Shown piece after piece: positions 25,142 through 34,491 of a stretch of DNA of 64,000 bases (the first letter of the stretch is position 1; the number at the start of each line of letters is the position of its first letter). Location: positions 496,001 through 560,000 of the forward strand of contig JAGFNW010000002.1 of assembly GCA_017592665.1 (NCBI GenBank), read 5' to 3'. Both the position numbers and the translations under genes were made by a program. Source of the DNA: Streptosporangiaceae bacterium NEAU-GS5 (lineage in GTDB: Bacteria > Actinomycetota > Actinomycetes > Streptosporangiales > Streptosporangiaceae). Below the pieces are notes generated by a model. It did no database searches. It was given only the letters and a program-made list of their open reading frames with translations, and was not told where the DNA came from.

Positions 25142-27355
25142 ATGACGACGGGAGCAGTCGGTGGCGTCGGGGCTGGTGGGGCTGTGGGGGTCGGGACGCG
25201 GACTCGGGAGAATTTGGGGGTGGGGGCTAGCGTCCTGCGGCCGGATGGGGCGCTGAAGGTCAGTGGGGAGTTCGCGTATTCGTCGGATTTGTGGCTGGAC
25301 GGGATGCTCTGGGGGGCCACTCTGCGGAGTCCGCATCCTTCGGCGTGGATCCGGTCGATCGACATCGGGCCGGCGCTGGCGATGCCGGGTGTGTACGCGG
25401 TGCTCACTCACGAGGACGTGCCCGGGGAGAAGTTCTACGGGCTGGAGAACAAGGATCAGCCGGTCCTCGCCATCGACCAGGTGCGTTACCAGGGTGAGCC
25501 GGTGGCGCTCGTCGCCGCCGACCATCCGGAGACGGCCCGGCGGGCGGCGGACGCGATCGTCGTCACGTACGGCGAGCGGGAGGCCGTCACCGATCCGCGG
25601 GTGGCGTTGGAGCGGCGGATGCTCGTACGGCATCAGCCGGTGCGCGTGGGGAGCACGTTCAGCGCCGACGTCGTCGTGACCGGCGAATATGAGGTCGGCA
25701 TGCAGGATCAGGCCTTCCTCGGCCCCGAGTCGGGGCTGGCCGTGCCGGCCGAGGACGGGGGCGTGGATCTTTATATCGCGACCCAGTGGCTACACGTGGA
25801 TCAGGGCCAGGTCGCGCCGTGTCTGGGGCTGCCGCCGGAGAAGGTGCGGCTGACGCTGGCGGGGGTCGGTGGCGCGTTCGGCGCGCGCGAGGACCTGTCG
25901 ATGCAGATCCATGCGTCGATGCTCGCGTTGCGCACCGGCAAGCCGGTCAAAATGGTCTACGGCCGTGAGGAGTCGTTCTTCGGGCACGTGCACCGCCATC
26001 CGGCCTGGATGCGCTACGAACACGGTGCAACGCTCGACGGCAGGCTCGTCTACGTCAAGGCCGAGATCCTGCTCGACGGCGGCGCCTACACCTCCTCCTC
26101 CCCCGCCGTGGTCGGCAACGCCGCCTCGCTGGGTGTCGGGCCGTACGAGGTGGACAACGTGCACATCGACGCCTACGGCACGTTCACCAACAATCCGCCG
26201 TGCGGCGCCATGCGGGGGTTCGGCGCGGTCCAGGCGTGTTACGCGTACGAGTCCCAGATGGACCGGCTGGCGGCGGCCTGTGGCCTGACGCCGGTCGAGA
26301 TCCGGATCAGGAACGCCGTCTCCCAGGGGTCGCGGCTGGCCACCGGACAGGTGGTCGACACGCCGGCGCCGCTGGCGGAGATGTTGCGCGACCTCGACGC
26401 CATGCCGCTGCCCGAATCGGTCAGCCGCGACCTGCGGGATCTGCCGGGTGGGGTGGGGCAGACGACGCATGGGGACGGGGTCAGGCGCGGCGTCGGTTAC
26501 GGCGTGGGCATCAAGAACATCTGCTTCTCCGAGGGGTTCGACGACTATTCGACGGCCCGCGTGCGGGTCGAGCTGCTCGGCGGCGAGCCGCATGTGCTGG
26601 TCCACACGGCCGCGGCCGAGGTCGGGCAGGGCCTGGTCATCATCCAGGCCCAGATCGCCCGCACCGAGCTGGGCATCGACCACGTGACGGTCGCGCCGGC
26701 CGACACGCAGGTGGGCTCGTCGGGGTCGTCGTCGGCGTCTCGTCAGTCGTATGTGACGGGTGGCGCGGTCAAGACCGCCTGCGAAGCCGTACGGGAGCGG
26801 ATCGAGAAGGACGGGCGCCCGCTCGAGGTGATTTTGCAGGACGGGCCGATCGAGGAGACCCGCGAATATCGGCACCGGCGCACCTTCCCGATGGACCCGG
26901 TGACGGGGCAGGGCGACTCGCACACGCAGCTGGCGCTCTGCGTGCATCGGGCCGTGGTCGATGTGGACGTGGAGCTCGGGCTGGTCAAGGTGGTCGAGCT
27001 GGCGGCCGTGCAGGACGTCGGCAAGATCCTCAATCCGCTCGCGCTGGAGGGCCAGATCCACGGTGGCACGGCCCAGGGTCTCGGGCTGGCGTTGATGGAG
27101 GAGATCCAGGTCCGCGATGGGAAGGTGCTCAACCCGTCGTTCACCGATTACCTGATCCCCACGATTCTCGACATGCCGCCCATGCAGCTGAAAATCCTGG
27201 AAAATCCGGATCCGAACGCTCCGTACGGGCTGCGCGGCGCGGGTGAGCCTCCCACGTTGTCGTCGACTCCGGCGATCGCGGCGGCCGTGCGGAACGCGAC
27301 GGGGCTGCCCCTGTCCCGCGTTCCCATCCGGCCCCAAGACATCGCGCTCGCGTAA
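25142..27355 (+). CDS. xanthine dehydrogenase-family molybdopterin-binding subunit
   Basis: 737 residues from ATG 25142 (GGGGGCGG upstream); an in-frame GTG at about 25049 would add 31 low-complexity residues. Conserved features in order: VGASVLRPDGALKVSGEFAY (start of the a/b hammerhead domain), AGVGGAFGARED (MPT loop), NNPPCGAMRGFGAVQA, AAEVGQG, GSSGSSSASRQSYVTGG, and the catalytic-Glu segment GAGEPPTLSS. It oxidises hypoxanthine or xanthine using Mo-MPT. The FAD-binding and 2Fe-2S subunits normally encoded alongside are absent here. The pucR and permease neighbours support a purine role. Confidence 0.9.
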   Translation: MTTGAVGGVGAGGAVGVGTRTRENLGVGASVLRPDGALKVSGEFAYSSDLWLDGMLWGATLRSPHPSAWIRSIDIGPALAMPGVYAVLTHEDVPGEKFYGLENKDQPVLAIDQVRYQGEPVALVAADHPETARRAADAIVVTYGEREAVTDPRVALERRMLVRHQPVRVGSTFSADVVVTGEYEVGMQDQAFLGPESGLAVPAEDGGVDLYIATQWLHVDQGQVAPCLGLPPEKVRLTLAGVGGAFGAREDLSMQIHASMLALRTGKPVKMVYGREESFFGHVHRHPAWMRYEHGATLDGRLVYVKAEILLDGGAYTSSSPAVVGNAASLGVGPYEVDNVHIDAYGTFTNNPPCGAMRGFGAVQACYAYESQMDRLAAACGLTPVEIRIRNAVSQGSRLATGQVVDTPAPLAEMLRDLDAMPLPESVSRDLRDLPGGVGQTTHGDGVRRGVGYGVGIKNICFSEGFDDYSTARVRVELLGGEPHVLVHTAAAEVGQGLVIIQAQIARTELGIDHVTVAPADTQVGSSGSSSASRQSYVTGGAVKTACEAVRERIEKDGRPLEVILQDGPIEETREYRHRRTFPMDPVTGQGDSHTQLALCVHRAVVDVDVELGLVKVVELAAVQDVGKILNPLALEGQIHGGTAQGLGLALMEEIQVRDGKVLNPSFTDYLIPTILDMPPMQLKILENPDPNAPYGLRGAGEPPTLSSTPAIAAAVRNATGLPLSRVPIRPQDIALA

Positions 27356-27400
27356 GGCGGGTAAGACCTCCGCAGTCCCCCAGGTCACGCAGGGGGGACT

Positions 27401-28777
27401 GTGGAGAGGTTCTTCGGGCTCGCGGCGCGGGGGACGACGCCGGCGCGTGAGGTGCGCGGCGGTGTCACGACGTTCATGGCCATGGCGTACATCGTGCTGC
27501 TCAACCCGATCATCTTGGGCGGCGCCACCGACGTCACCGGCGCCAGGCTCTCGATCGTCCAGCTGACGACGGCGACGGCGCTGTCGGCGGCGGTCAGCAC
27601 GATCCTGATGGGCCTGGCCGGCAACGCTCCTTTCGGCGTCGCGGCGGGGCTCGGGCTGAACGCGGTGGTCGCCTACCAGGCCGCGCCCTACATGACCTGG
27701 GCGCAGGCGATGGGGCTCGTGGTGCTGGAAGGCGCCGTAATCGTCGTGCTGGCGGTCTCGGGGCTGCGGCGGCTCATCATGGACGCGATCCCGCTGGCGC
27801 TGAAGCACGCGATCAGCGTGGGCATCGGGATGTTCATCGCGCTCATCGGGTTCGTGGACGCCGGGTTCGTCACCAAAGGGGCCGGCACGGTCGTACAGCT
27901 CGGCGCCACAGGCCATCTGACCACCTGGCCCGTGGCGCTGTTCTGCTTCGGCCTGCTCCTGATGATCATCCTGTACGTGCGACGGGTCCCCGGCGCCATC
28001 CTGATCGCGATCCTCGTCACGGCCGCCCTCTCCGTGATCGTCAACAGCGTGGCCGTGATCGACCCGAAGAGCTGGGGCGTGGTCGTCCCGGCCATCCCGG
28101 ACGGCGTGGTGTCGGCCCCCGACTTCGGGCTGGTCGGTCACGTCGACGTGTTCGGCGGGTTCGGGCGCGCGGGGGTGGTGACGGCGTCCGTGGTGCTGTT
28201 CACGCTCGTGCTGTCGGGGTTCTTCGACGCGATGGGCACGATCATCGGGGTGAGCGACGAGGCCGGCCTGGTCAGGGCGGACGGCAGCGTACCCAACCTC
28301 GGCCGCATCCTGACGGTGGACGGCGTGACCGCGATGATCGGCGGCCTGACCAGCTCGTCGGCGAACACGGTGTTCGTGGAGTCGGCGGCCGGGGTGGGCG
28401 AGGGCGCGCGCACGGGCTTGGCGAGCCTGGTCACCGGCGTGCTGTTCGCGTGCGCGCTGCTGGTGTCGCCGCTCGCGACGGTGGTGCCCGCGGCCGCCGC
28501 CGCGCCGGCGCTGGTCCTGGTCGGCGCGCTGATGATGACGCAGAGCCGCAACGTGCCGTGGCAGGACCTGGAGATGGCCATCCCGGCCTTCCTGACGATC
28601 GCGCTGATGCCGTTCACCTACAGCATCACCAACGGCGTGGGGGCGGGCGTCATCGCTTACACGGTGGTGAAGGCGGCTCGCGGCAGGTTCCGGGAGATCG
28701 GCCCGCTGCTGTGGATCGTGTCGGTGATCTTCGTGTGCTACTTCGCGGTCGAGGCCATCGAAGGCCTCTTCAGGTGA
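27401..28777 (+). CDS. NCS2-family purine permease (AzgA/GhxP type)
   Basis: 458 residues from GTG 27401 (GGGGGG upstream), 45 bases after the XDH stop and likely cotranscribed. It has about 12-14 membrane helices. Family motifs are GVTTFMAMAYIVLLNPIIL at the start, GMGLNA-like GLGLNAVVAYQ, FDAMGTIIGVSDEAG, and VESAAGVGEGARTGL. It imports adenine, guanine or hypoxanthine with protons, feeding the purine-oxidation pathway. It converges with the Excalibur-domain gene only 3 bp away. Confidence 0.93.
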   Translation: MERFFGLAARGTTPAREVRGGVTTFMAMAYIVLLNPIILGGATDVTGARLSIVQLTTATALSAAVSTILMGLAGNAPFGVAAGLGLNAVVAYQAAPYMTWAQAMGLVVLEGAVIVVLAVSGLRRLIMDAIPLALKHAISVGIGMFIALIGFVDAGFVTKGAGTVVQLGATGHLTTWPVALFCFGLLLMIILYVRRVPGAILIAILVTAALSVIVNSVAVIDPKSWGVVVPAIPDGVVSAPDFGLVGHVDVFGGFGRAGVVTASVVLFTLVLSGFFDAMGTIIGVSDEAGLVRADGSVPNLGRILTVDGVTAMIGGLTSSSANTVFVESAAGVGEGARTGLASLVTGVLFACALLVSPLATVVPAAAAAPALVLVGALMMTQSRNVPWQDLEMAIPAFLTIALMPFTYSITNGVGAGVIAYTVVKAARGRFREIGPLLWIVSVIFVCYFAVEAIEGLFR

Positions 28778-28780
28778 GGA

Positions 28781-29716
28781 TCACAGGTCGCCGCGGTCGC
28801 AGGCGATGTTGTTGTGGTTCTTGTCGACATACCACGCGTATTCGGGGTGGGAGTCGCGATAGTACGGCCCGAGGCCGTGCGCCACGGCTTCGGCGCAGGT
28901 CTGGTAGCGGACCGCGGTGCCGGCGGCGCTGACGGCGGTGCTGACGGCGGCGGCGGGCGAGGCCGTCGCCCCGGGAAGACCGGTGCCGGTGGTCCCCGAA
29001 AGGCCCGGGGTGCCCGTCGTCCCGGAGAGATCGGGGGTGCCGGTGACCCCTGACGACGGGACCGTGGCGGGCTGGGAGACGGTGGGGGCCGGCTGGCTGC
29101 TCTGGGGGGCGACCGGCGCCGCCCCGCCGAGCAGGGCCGCGATCAGGGCGTCGGCTTCGAACTTGCTGAATCCGGTGATGCTGAGGCTGTCTTCGGTGAT
29201 CTCCTGCTCGACCAGCGGAGCGGCGACCACCTTGTCGGCGACCACGATGGCCAGCTGCTGCTTGACCGTGTCGCGGGTGAGGGCGCCGATCTTGGCGCGG
29301 TCGCCCGGCGACAGCACGACGCGCAGCGCGTACTTCCCGCCACCGACCGGCTGCTCCTCGATGTCCTGCACGGTGGAGACCGTCTCGCCGGGGTCGAGCT
29401 GGTAGCACTTGGCGGCGGCCTGGTCGGGCACCAGATCGGCCTGGCAGGGGGCCGCGTTAACGCCGGTCACGGGCGCGAGGAAGATGGGCGTCAGGAGCCG
29501 CTTGACGGGGGCCGTGGTCAGCGGCGGGGAGTCGGGATTGCGGGTCATGATCACCGCGACCGCGGCCAGCGCGCCCGTCATGATCACGACCAGCGCGAGC
29601 GAGGCGCTGAGGATGATCGTCGTCGTCCGGGTGGCCTTCCGCTCGTCCGGCGCCGCGGGCACGTCACCGGCCGGCGGACCGGGCTCGTCGCCGCCCGGCG
29701 CCGGTGAATGCTGCAT
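28781..29716 (-). CDS. membrane-anchored protein with SecDF-head-like and Excalibur domains
   Basis: 311 residues from ATG 29716 (GAGG five bases upstream); longer starts exist to 29767. A cytoplasmic Pro/Gly-rich start precedes one membrane helix (TTIILSASLALVVIMTGALA). A SecD/SecF P1-head-like domain follows (about 75-200, ALRVVLSPGDRAKIGALT and LAIVVADKVVAAPLV), then a Thr/Gly/Ser-rich linker. A C-terminal Excalibur motif (WYVDKNHNNIACDRGD) probably binds calcium. The SecDF-like domain alone is common in surface proteins of unknown role. Confidence 0.8.
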   Translation of the reverse strand: MQHSPAPGGDEPGPPAGDVPAAPDERKATRTTTIILSASLALVVIMTGALAAVAVIMTRNPDSPPLTTAPVKRLLTPIFLAPVTGVNAAPCQADLVPDQAAAKCYQLDPGETVSTVQDIEEQPVGGGKYALRVVLSPGDRAKIGALTRDTVKQQLAIVVADKVVAAPLVEQEITEDSLSITGFSKFEADALIAALLGGAAPVAPQSSQPAPTVSQPATVPSSGVTGTPDLSGTTGTPGLSGTTGTGLPGATASPAAAVSTAVSAAGTAVRYQTCAEAVAHGLGPYYRDSHPEYAWYVDKNHNNIACDRGDL

Positions 29717-29860
29717 CCCGACCTCAATCCCATGCATGGCAAAGCCGAGCCTATCGAGGTATCCCAAGGTCCGGTAATCAGAACTCCGGGTTTACGTAAT
29801 GTCACAAACCTCGGCTAACTCCTGTCACACTGCCCGCGCCAGCCCGGGTAGGGCTCCTTC

Positions 29861-30984
<1,124 letters not shown>

Positions 30985-30988
<4 letters not shown>

Positions 30989-31710
30989 GAGGCTGACGGA
31001 GAGGGCGCGGGGGCGGCGCTGGGCTGGGCGCTGGGGGCCGCGCTCGGCATGGCGCTCGGGCTCGGCTGGGCCGAGGGAGTGGGCGGCAGCGGGTCGTCGG
31101 CCGTGGTCTGCACCGAGTTCTCGCCGTCGCAGGCGGCGCCGAACTCAGGGGTGTAGGTCGCGTTGTTCTTGTACTTCTTGATGTACTCGGCGATCCGCGG
31201 GTCGTCGGCGCTGTTGACCGTCAGCTGGTGGTTCCACGAGCTGAGGACGATCTTGCCGGGCAGGCCCGGATAGGGGCTGAGCAGCATGTAGTCGGACGAG
31301 GCGACCGTCTTCAGCTTGGCGACCTCGGCCGCGGGCAGATTCGGCTGGTAGGTGATCCAGACGGCGCCGTGCTCGAGGGCGTGCACGCCGTGCTCGTTGT
31401 GGATCGGCTTGTCATAGACGCCACACTGCTGCCACAGATAGTTGTGCTTGCCACCGACCGGCGGCGTCTCGCTGTAGGTCACCTTGTCGAAGGTGTGCTC
31501 ACTGCCCTTGTAGTCATAAGTCTTCACGTCGGCCAGCGACTTCTGGGAGCGGTCGTGAACGATGTAATAGCCGACGACCCCCACCAGCGCAAGGATGACC
31601 AGGCCACCGACCCCCCACATCAGGAACGCGGCGCGGCGCTCCTTGCGTTGCTGCTCGGCGCGCATGCGGGCCAGATGCTCGCGCCTCGCCTGCGCCTTTT
31701 CCTTGGTCAT
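30985..31710 (-). CDS. DUF3105 membrane protein
   Basis: 241 residues with a basic cytoplasmic N-terminus, one membrane helix (FLMWGVGGLVILALVGVVGYY compressed), and a periplasmic DUF3105 domain. Conserved segments are ETPPVGGKHNYLWQQCGVYD and HALEHGAVWITYQP, whose His residues may bind metal. The Pro/Ser/Ala-rich tail repeats SAQPSPSA. It is divergent from a DUF305 gene; the two families often co-occur, and a metal (possibly copper) role is inferred. Its Shine-Dalgarno GGAGG lies inside an inverted repeat (31713-31749), so translation may be controlled. Confidence 0.88.
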
Positions 31711-31712
31711 CG

Positions 31713-31749
31713 ATCCTCCATAGCCCTGGCAAGTCTGGTTATGGAGGAT
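31713..31749 (-). promoter_or_regulatory. 10-bp inverted repeat enclosing the DUF3105 Shine-Dalgarno
   Basis: ATCCTCCATA (31713-31722) and TATGGAGGAT (31740-31749) are perfectly complementary across 17 bases. On the minus-strand mRNA the downstream arm contains GGAGG three bases before the DUF3105 ATG, so the hairpin would hide the ribosome-binding site. It could instead be a DNA operator serving both divergent genes. Confidence 0.55.
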
Positions 31750-31801
31750 AGTGGGTATACCAGGATCTTTGACCCGCGCTTAACGGCGTTGCCAGTAGCC
31801 T

Positions 31802-32461
31802 GTGATGGAAATGGAAACCCTGACCCCCGCCGTGACCCCGCCACAGCGCCGATCCTTGTTGGTCCCCGGCGCGATCGTCGCCTTGCTGGCCGTGGTGGTC
31901 GCGCTGTTCTTCGTGTTCCGTTCGGGCACTCCCGGCGACGCCTCCCCCGAGGCGGGCTTCGCCAGGGACATGGGCGTGCACCACGCCCAGGCCGTCCAGA
32001 TGGCCTTCGCCATCCGCGACCGCTCCGACGACGTCTACGTCCGCAACCTGGCCGAAGACATCATCACCACGCAAACGGCGCAGCGCGGGATCTTCATGGG
32101 CTGGCTCCAGGAGTGGGGGCTCGACCAGAGTTCCGGCCGCCCGGCGATGGCCTGGATGGCCGGCCACGGGCACTCGGCCCCGGCCACCACCGTCATGCCG
32201 GGCATGGCGACCAAGGAGCAGATCGCGCAATTGGACGGCCTTCCGAAGGGTCAGGCGGCCGAGGTCCTGTTCCTCCAGCTGATGGTCCGGCACCACGAGG
32301 GCGGCATCCAAATGGCCCAGGGCCTGCTGAAACTTTCTGATCGGCCCGAGGTCAGGACCATGGCGCAGAGCATCGTCGACGGACAGGGCGCGGAGATCAA
32401 GCAAATGAAGGACATGCTGGCTCAACGCGGGGCCCAACCATTGCCCTCGATTCTCAAGTAG
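31802..32461 (+). CDS. DUF305 membrane-anchored, ferritin-like protein
   Basis: 219 residues from GTG 31802 (ATG 31805 and 31811 are alternatives; no clear Shine-Dalgarno, possibly leaderless). One N-terminal membrane helix is followed by a DUF305 four-helix domain. Its signature HHAQAVQMA is followed by WLQEWG and a second LMVRHHEGGIQMA. The paired His-rich HHxQA/HHxGG motifs suggest metal binding. A linker rich in Met and His (MAWMAGHGHSAP) supports a copper-related role. Divergent from DUF3105. Confidence 0.9.
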   Translation: MMEMETLTPAVTPPQRRSLLVPGAIVALLAVVVALFFVFRSGTPGDASPEAGFARDMGVHHAQAVQMAFAIRDRSDDVYVRNLAEDIITTQTAQRGIFMGWLQEWGLDQSSGRPAMAWMAGHGHSAPATTVMPGMATKEQIAQLDGLPKGQAAEVLFLQLMVRHHEGGIQMAQGLLKLSDRPEVRTMAQSIVDGQGAEIKQMKDMLAQRGAQPLPSILK

Positions 32462-32470
32462 ATTCGCGAC

Positions 32471-32767
32471 GTGAGCGATGAGCCGGAGAGCCGCCTTGAG
32501 GTGAGCATCTCGCCCGAGGTCGAAGCCGGACAGTATGCCAACTTCGCGTCTGTGTGGCATACGCCCGACGGGTTCGTGCTGGATTTCGCGGTGCTCACCC
32601 GGCCTCCCGGCCTGGCCGTAGACCCTACGTCGGGGCAGCGCTACATGAGCCACCCGACGAGGATCGTCAGCCGCGTCCGCATCCCGCCGGCGCAGGTCTT
32701 CGAGCTGATGAAGGCCCTGGAGCAGCAGCTCACCCAGTTCGAGAACGAGACCGGCCGCCAGCCCTAG
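32471..32767 (+). CDS. DUF3467 protein
   Basis: 98 residues from GTG 32471, nine bases after DUF305. The family core is VEAGQYANFASVWHTPDGFV, LDFAVLTRPPG and SRVRIPPAQVFELMKALEQQ. Proteins of this family are small and cytoplasmic, with unknown function. Cotranscription with DUF305 is likely. Confidence 0.88.
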   Translation: MSDEPESRLEVSISPEVEAGQYANFASVWHTPDGFVLDFAVLTRPPGLAVDPTSGQRYMSHPTRIVSRVRIPPAQVFELMKALEQQLTQFENETGRQP

Positions 32768-32791
32768 GAAGGGCCTGGCTTCGGGCCGGCC

Positions 32792-33847
32792 TCAGGCGCG
32801 CAGCTCCTCGTCGAGGGCGTTGGCGAAGGCGTCGACGTCGTGTTCGGTGGTGTCGAAGGCGCACATCCAGCGGACCTCGACGCGGCCGTCGCCGGTCGGC
32901 GGGCCCCAGTCGTAGAAGCGGAAGCGCTTGCGCAGCCGGTCGGCGACGTCCTGGGGCAGCCGGGCGAAGACGGCGTTGGCCTCGACCGCGCGGGTGATCT
33001 CGACTCCCGGCAGGTCACGCACGATGGCGGCGAGGCGGGCGGCCATCCCGTTGGCCCGCCGGGCGCCGCGCTGCCACAGGTCTCCGGCGAGCAGGGCCTC
33101 GAACTGCGCCGACACGAAGCGCATCTTGGACGCCAGCTGCATGACGGTCTTCCTGATGTACGGCACGCCGTGGGCGGCGTCCGGGTTGAGGACCACCACG
33201 GCCTCGCCGTAGAGGAGGCCGATTTTGGTGCCGCCGAACGACAGGACGTCGACGCCGGCGTCGGTGGTCAGCGCGCGGAGCGGCACGTCGAGCGAGACGG
33301 CGGCGTTGGCGAGGCGCGCCCCGTCCAGATGCACCAGGAGCCCGAGCTGGTGCGCGTGGGTGCAGACGGCCCTGATCTCGTCCGGTGTGTAGACCGTGCC
33401 GAGCTCGGTGGCGTTGGAGATCGACACGACCCGCGGCTGGGCCCGGTGGACGTCGCCGAAGCCCCACGCCTGGCGGTCGATCAGCTCGGGGGTGAGCTTG
33501 CCGTCGGGTGTGGGCACGGTGAGCAGTTTGATCCCGGCGACCACTTCGGGCGCGCCGCCCTCGTCGGTGTGGATGTGCGCGCTGTCGGCGCAGATGACCG
33601 CCTCCCACGGCGCGCACATGCTGCGCAGCGACACCACGTTGGCGGCCGTGCCGTTGAAGACGGGCCACACGTCGGCCTGCTCGCCGAAGTGGCCGCGGAA
33701 GATCTCCTGGAGCGCCTCGGTGTAGACGTCGTCGCCGTAGGAGATCTGGTGGCCGCCGTTGGCGCGGGCGATGGCGCCGAGGACCTCCGGGTGGACGCCG
33801 GCGTAGTTGTCGCTGGCGAACGAGCGGACCGCGGGGTCGTGCCTCAT
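32792..33847 (-). CDS. low-specificity L-threonine aldolase-type PLP enzyme
   Basis: 351 residues. PLP Lys208 sits in SFGGTKIGLLYG, and HLDGARLANA carries the cofactor Asp. SDNYAGVHPEVL opens the fold. It cleaves beta-hydroxy-amino acids such as threonine to glycine and an aldehyde. Its ATG overlaps the SDR stop as ATGA, so it is the last gene of the DUF6421-SDR-aldolase operon. The physiological substrate in this fixed neighbourhood is not known. Confidence 0.9.
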   Translation of the reverse strand: MRHDPAVRSFASDNYAGVHPEVLGAIARANGGHQISYGDDVYTEALQEIFRGHFGEQADVWPVFNGTAANVVSLRSMCAPWEAVICADSAHIHTDEGGAPEVVAGIKLLTVPTPDGKLTPELIDRQAWGFGDVHRAQPRVVSISNATELGTVYTPDEIRAVCTHAHQLGLLVHLDGARLANAAVSLDVPLRALTTDAGVDVLSFGGTKIGLLYGEAVVVLNPDAAHGVPYIRKTVMQLASKMRFVSAQFEALLAGDLWQRGARRANGMAARLAAIVRDLPGVEITRAVEANAVFARLPQDVADRLRKRFRFYDWGPPTGDGRVEVRWMCAFDTTEHDVDAFANALDEELRA

Positions 33848-34491
33848 GTCAGGTCGACCCGCGTGCCGTTGACCTCCTCGGCCGGCAGGTTGAACAGGTC
33901 GCTCATGGCCACGGCGAGGTCGTTGACGTGGGTGAAGCCCTTGAACCCCTTGTCCGGCTGCGCGGCCCGCATGTGGTCGTTGACCAGGGCCATGACCACC
34001 AGCACGGTGGCGGCCGACCCCGTGCCCCGCAGGGAGTCGGCGAGCGAGAGCGTCCAGGCCTCGGACGCCGCTTTGGCGGCCGCGTAGGCGGCGTTGCCCT
34101 GCGTCGGATTGCCGGCGGCCTTGGCCGACACGATGACGAACCGGGCGGCGCCGCTCTTGCGCAGCAGCGGCTCGAACGCCAGCGACACGTTCTGCAGCGT
34201 CCGGATCAGCAGGTCGTGGAGGTCGTCCCAGTCTTCGAGCCGGGTCTCGCCGAAGGTCTTGGAGCCGCGCCAGCCACCGACCAGATGGATCAATCCGTCG
34301 AGCCGCCCGTGCTCGGCCTCGATCCGCTCGGCGAGCGCGCCGACGGCGGCGCGGTCGAGCAGGTCGACCGCGTCGGCCCCGGTGGAGTCCTTGTCGATGG
34401 CGATGACGGTGTCGCCGAGCGACTCGAAGCGATCCCGCACGGCCTGCCCGGTCGGACCCCCACCGCCCGTGACCAGGATGACTCTGTTCAT
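33844..34491 (-). CDS. SDR-family oxidoreductase
   Basis: 215 residues. The Rossmann motif ILVTGGGGPTGQAV and catalytic YxxxK (AAYAAAKAASE) are present, with Ser in VSAK nearby. The active-site and tail lengths are short for a classical SDR. It is coupled at both ends: TGATG with DUF6421 upstream and ATGA with the aldolase downstream. The substrate is unknown. Confidence 0.9.
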   Translation of the reverse strand: MNRVILVTGGGGPTGQAVRDRFESLGDTVIAIDKDSTGADAVDLLDRAAVGALAERIEAEHGRLDGLIHLVGGWRGSKTFGETRLEDWDDLHDLLIRTLQNVSLAFEPLLRKSGAARFVIVSAKAAGNPTQGNAAYAAAKAASEAWTLSLADSLRGTGSAATVLVVMALVNDHMRAAQPDKGFKGFTHVNDLAVAMSDLFNLPAEEVNGTRVDLT

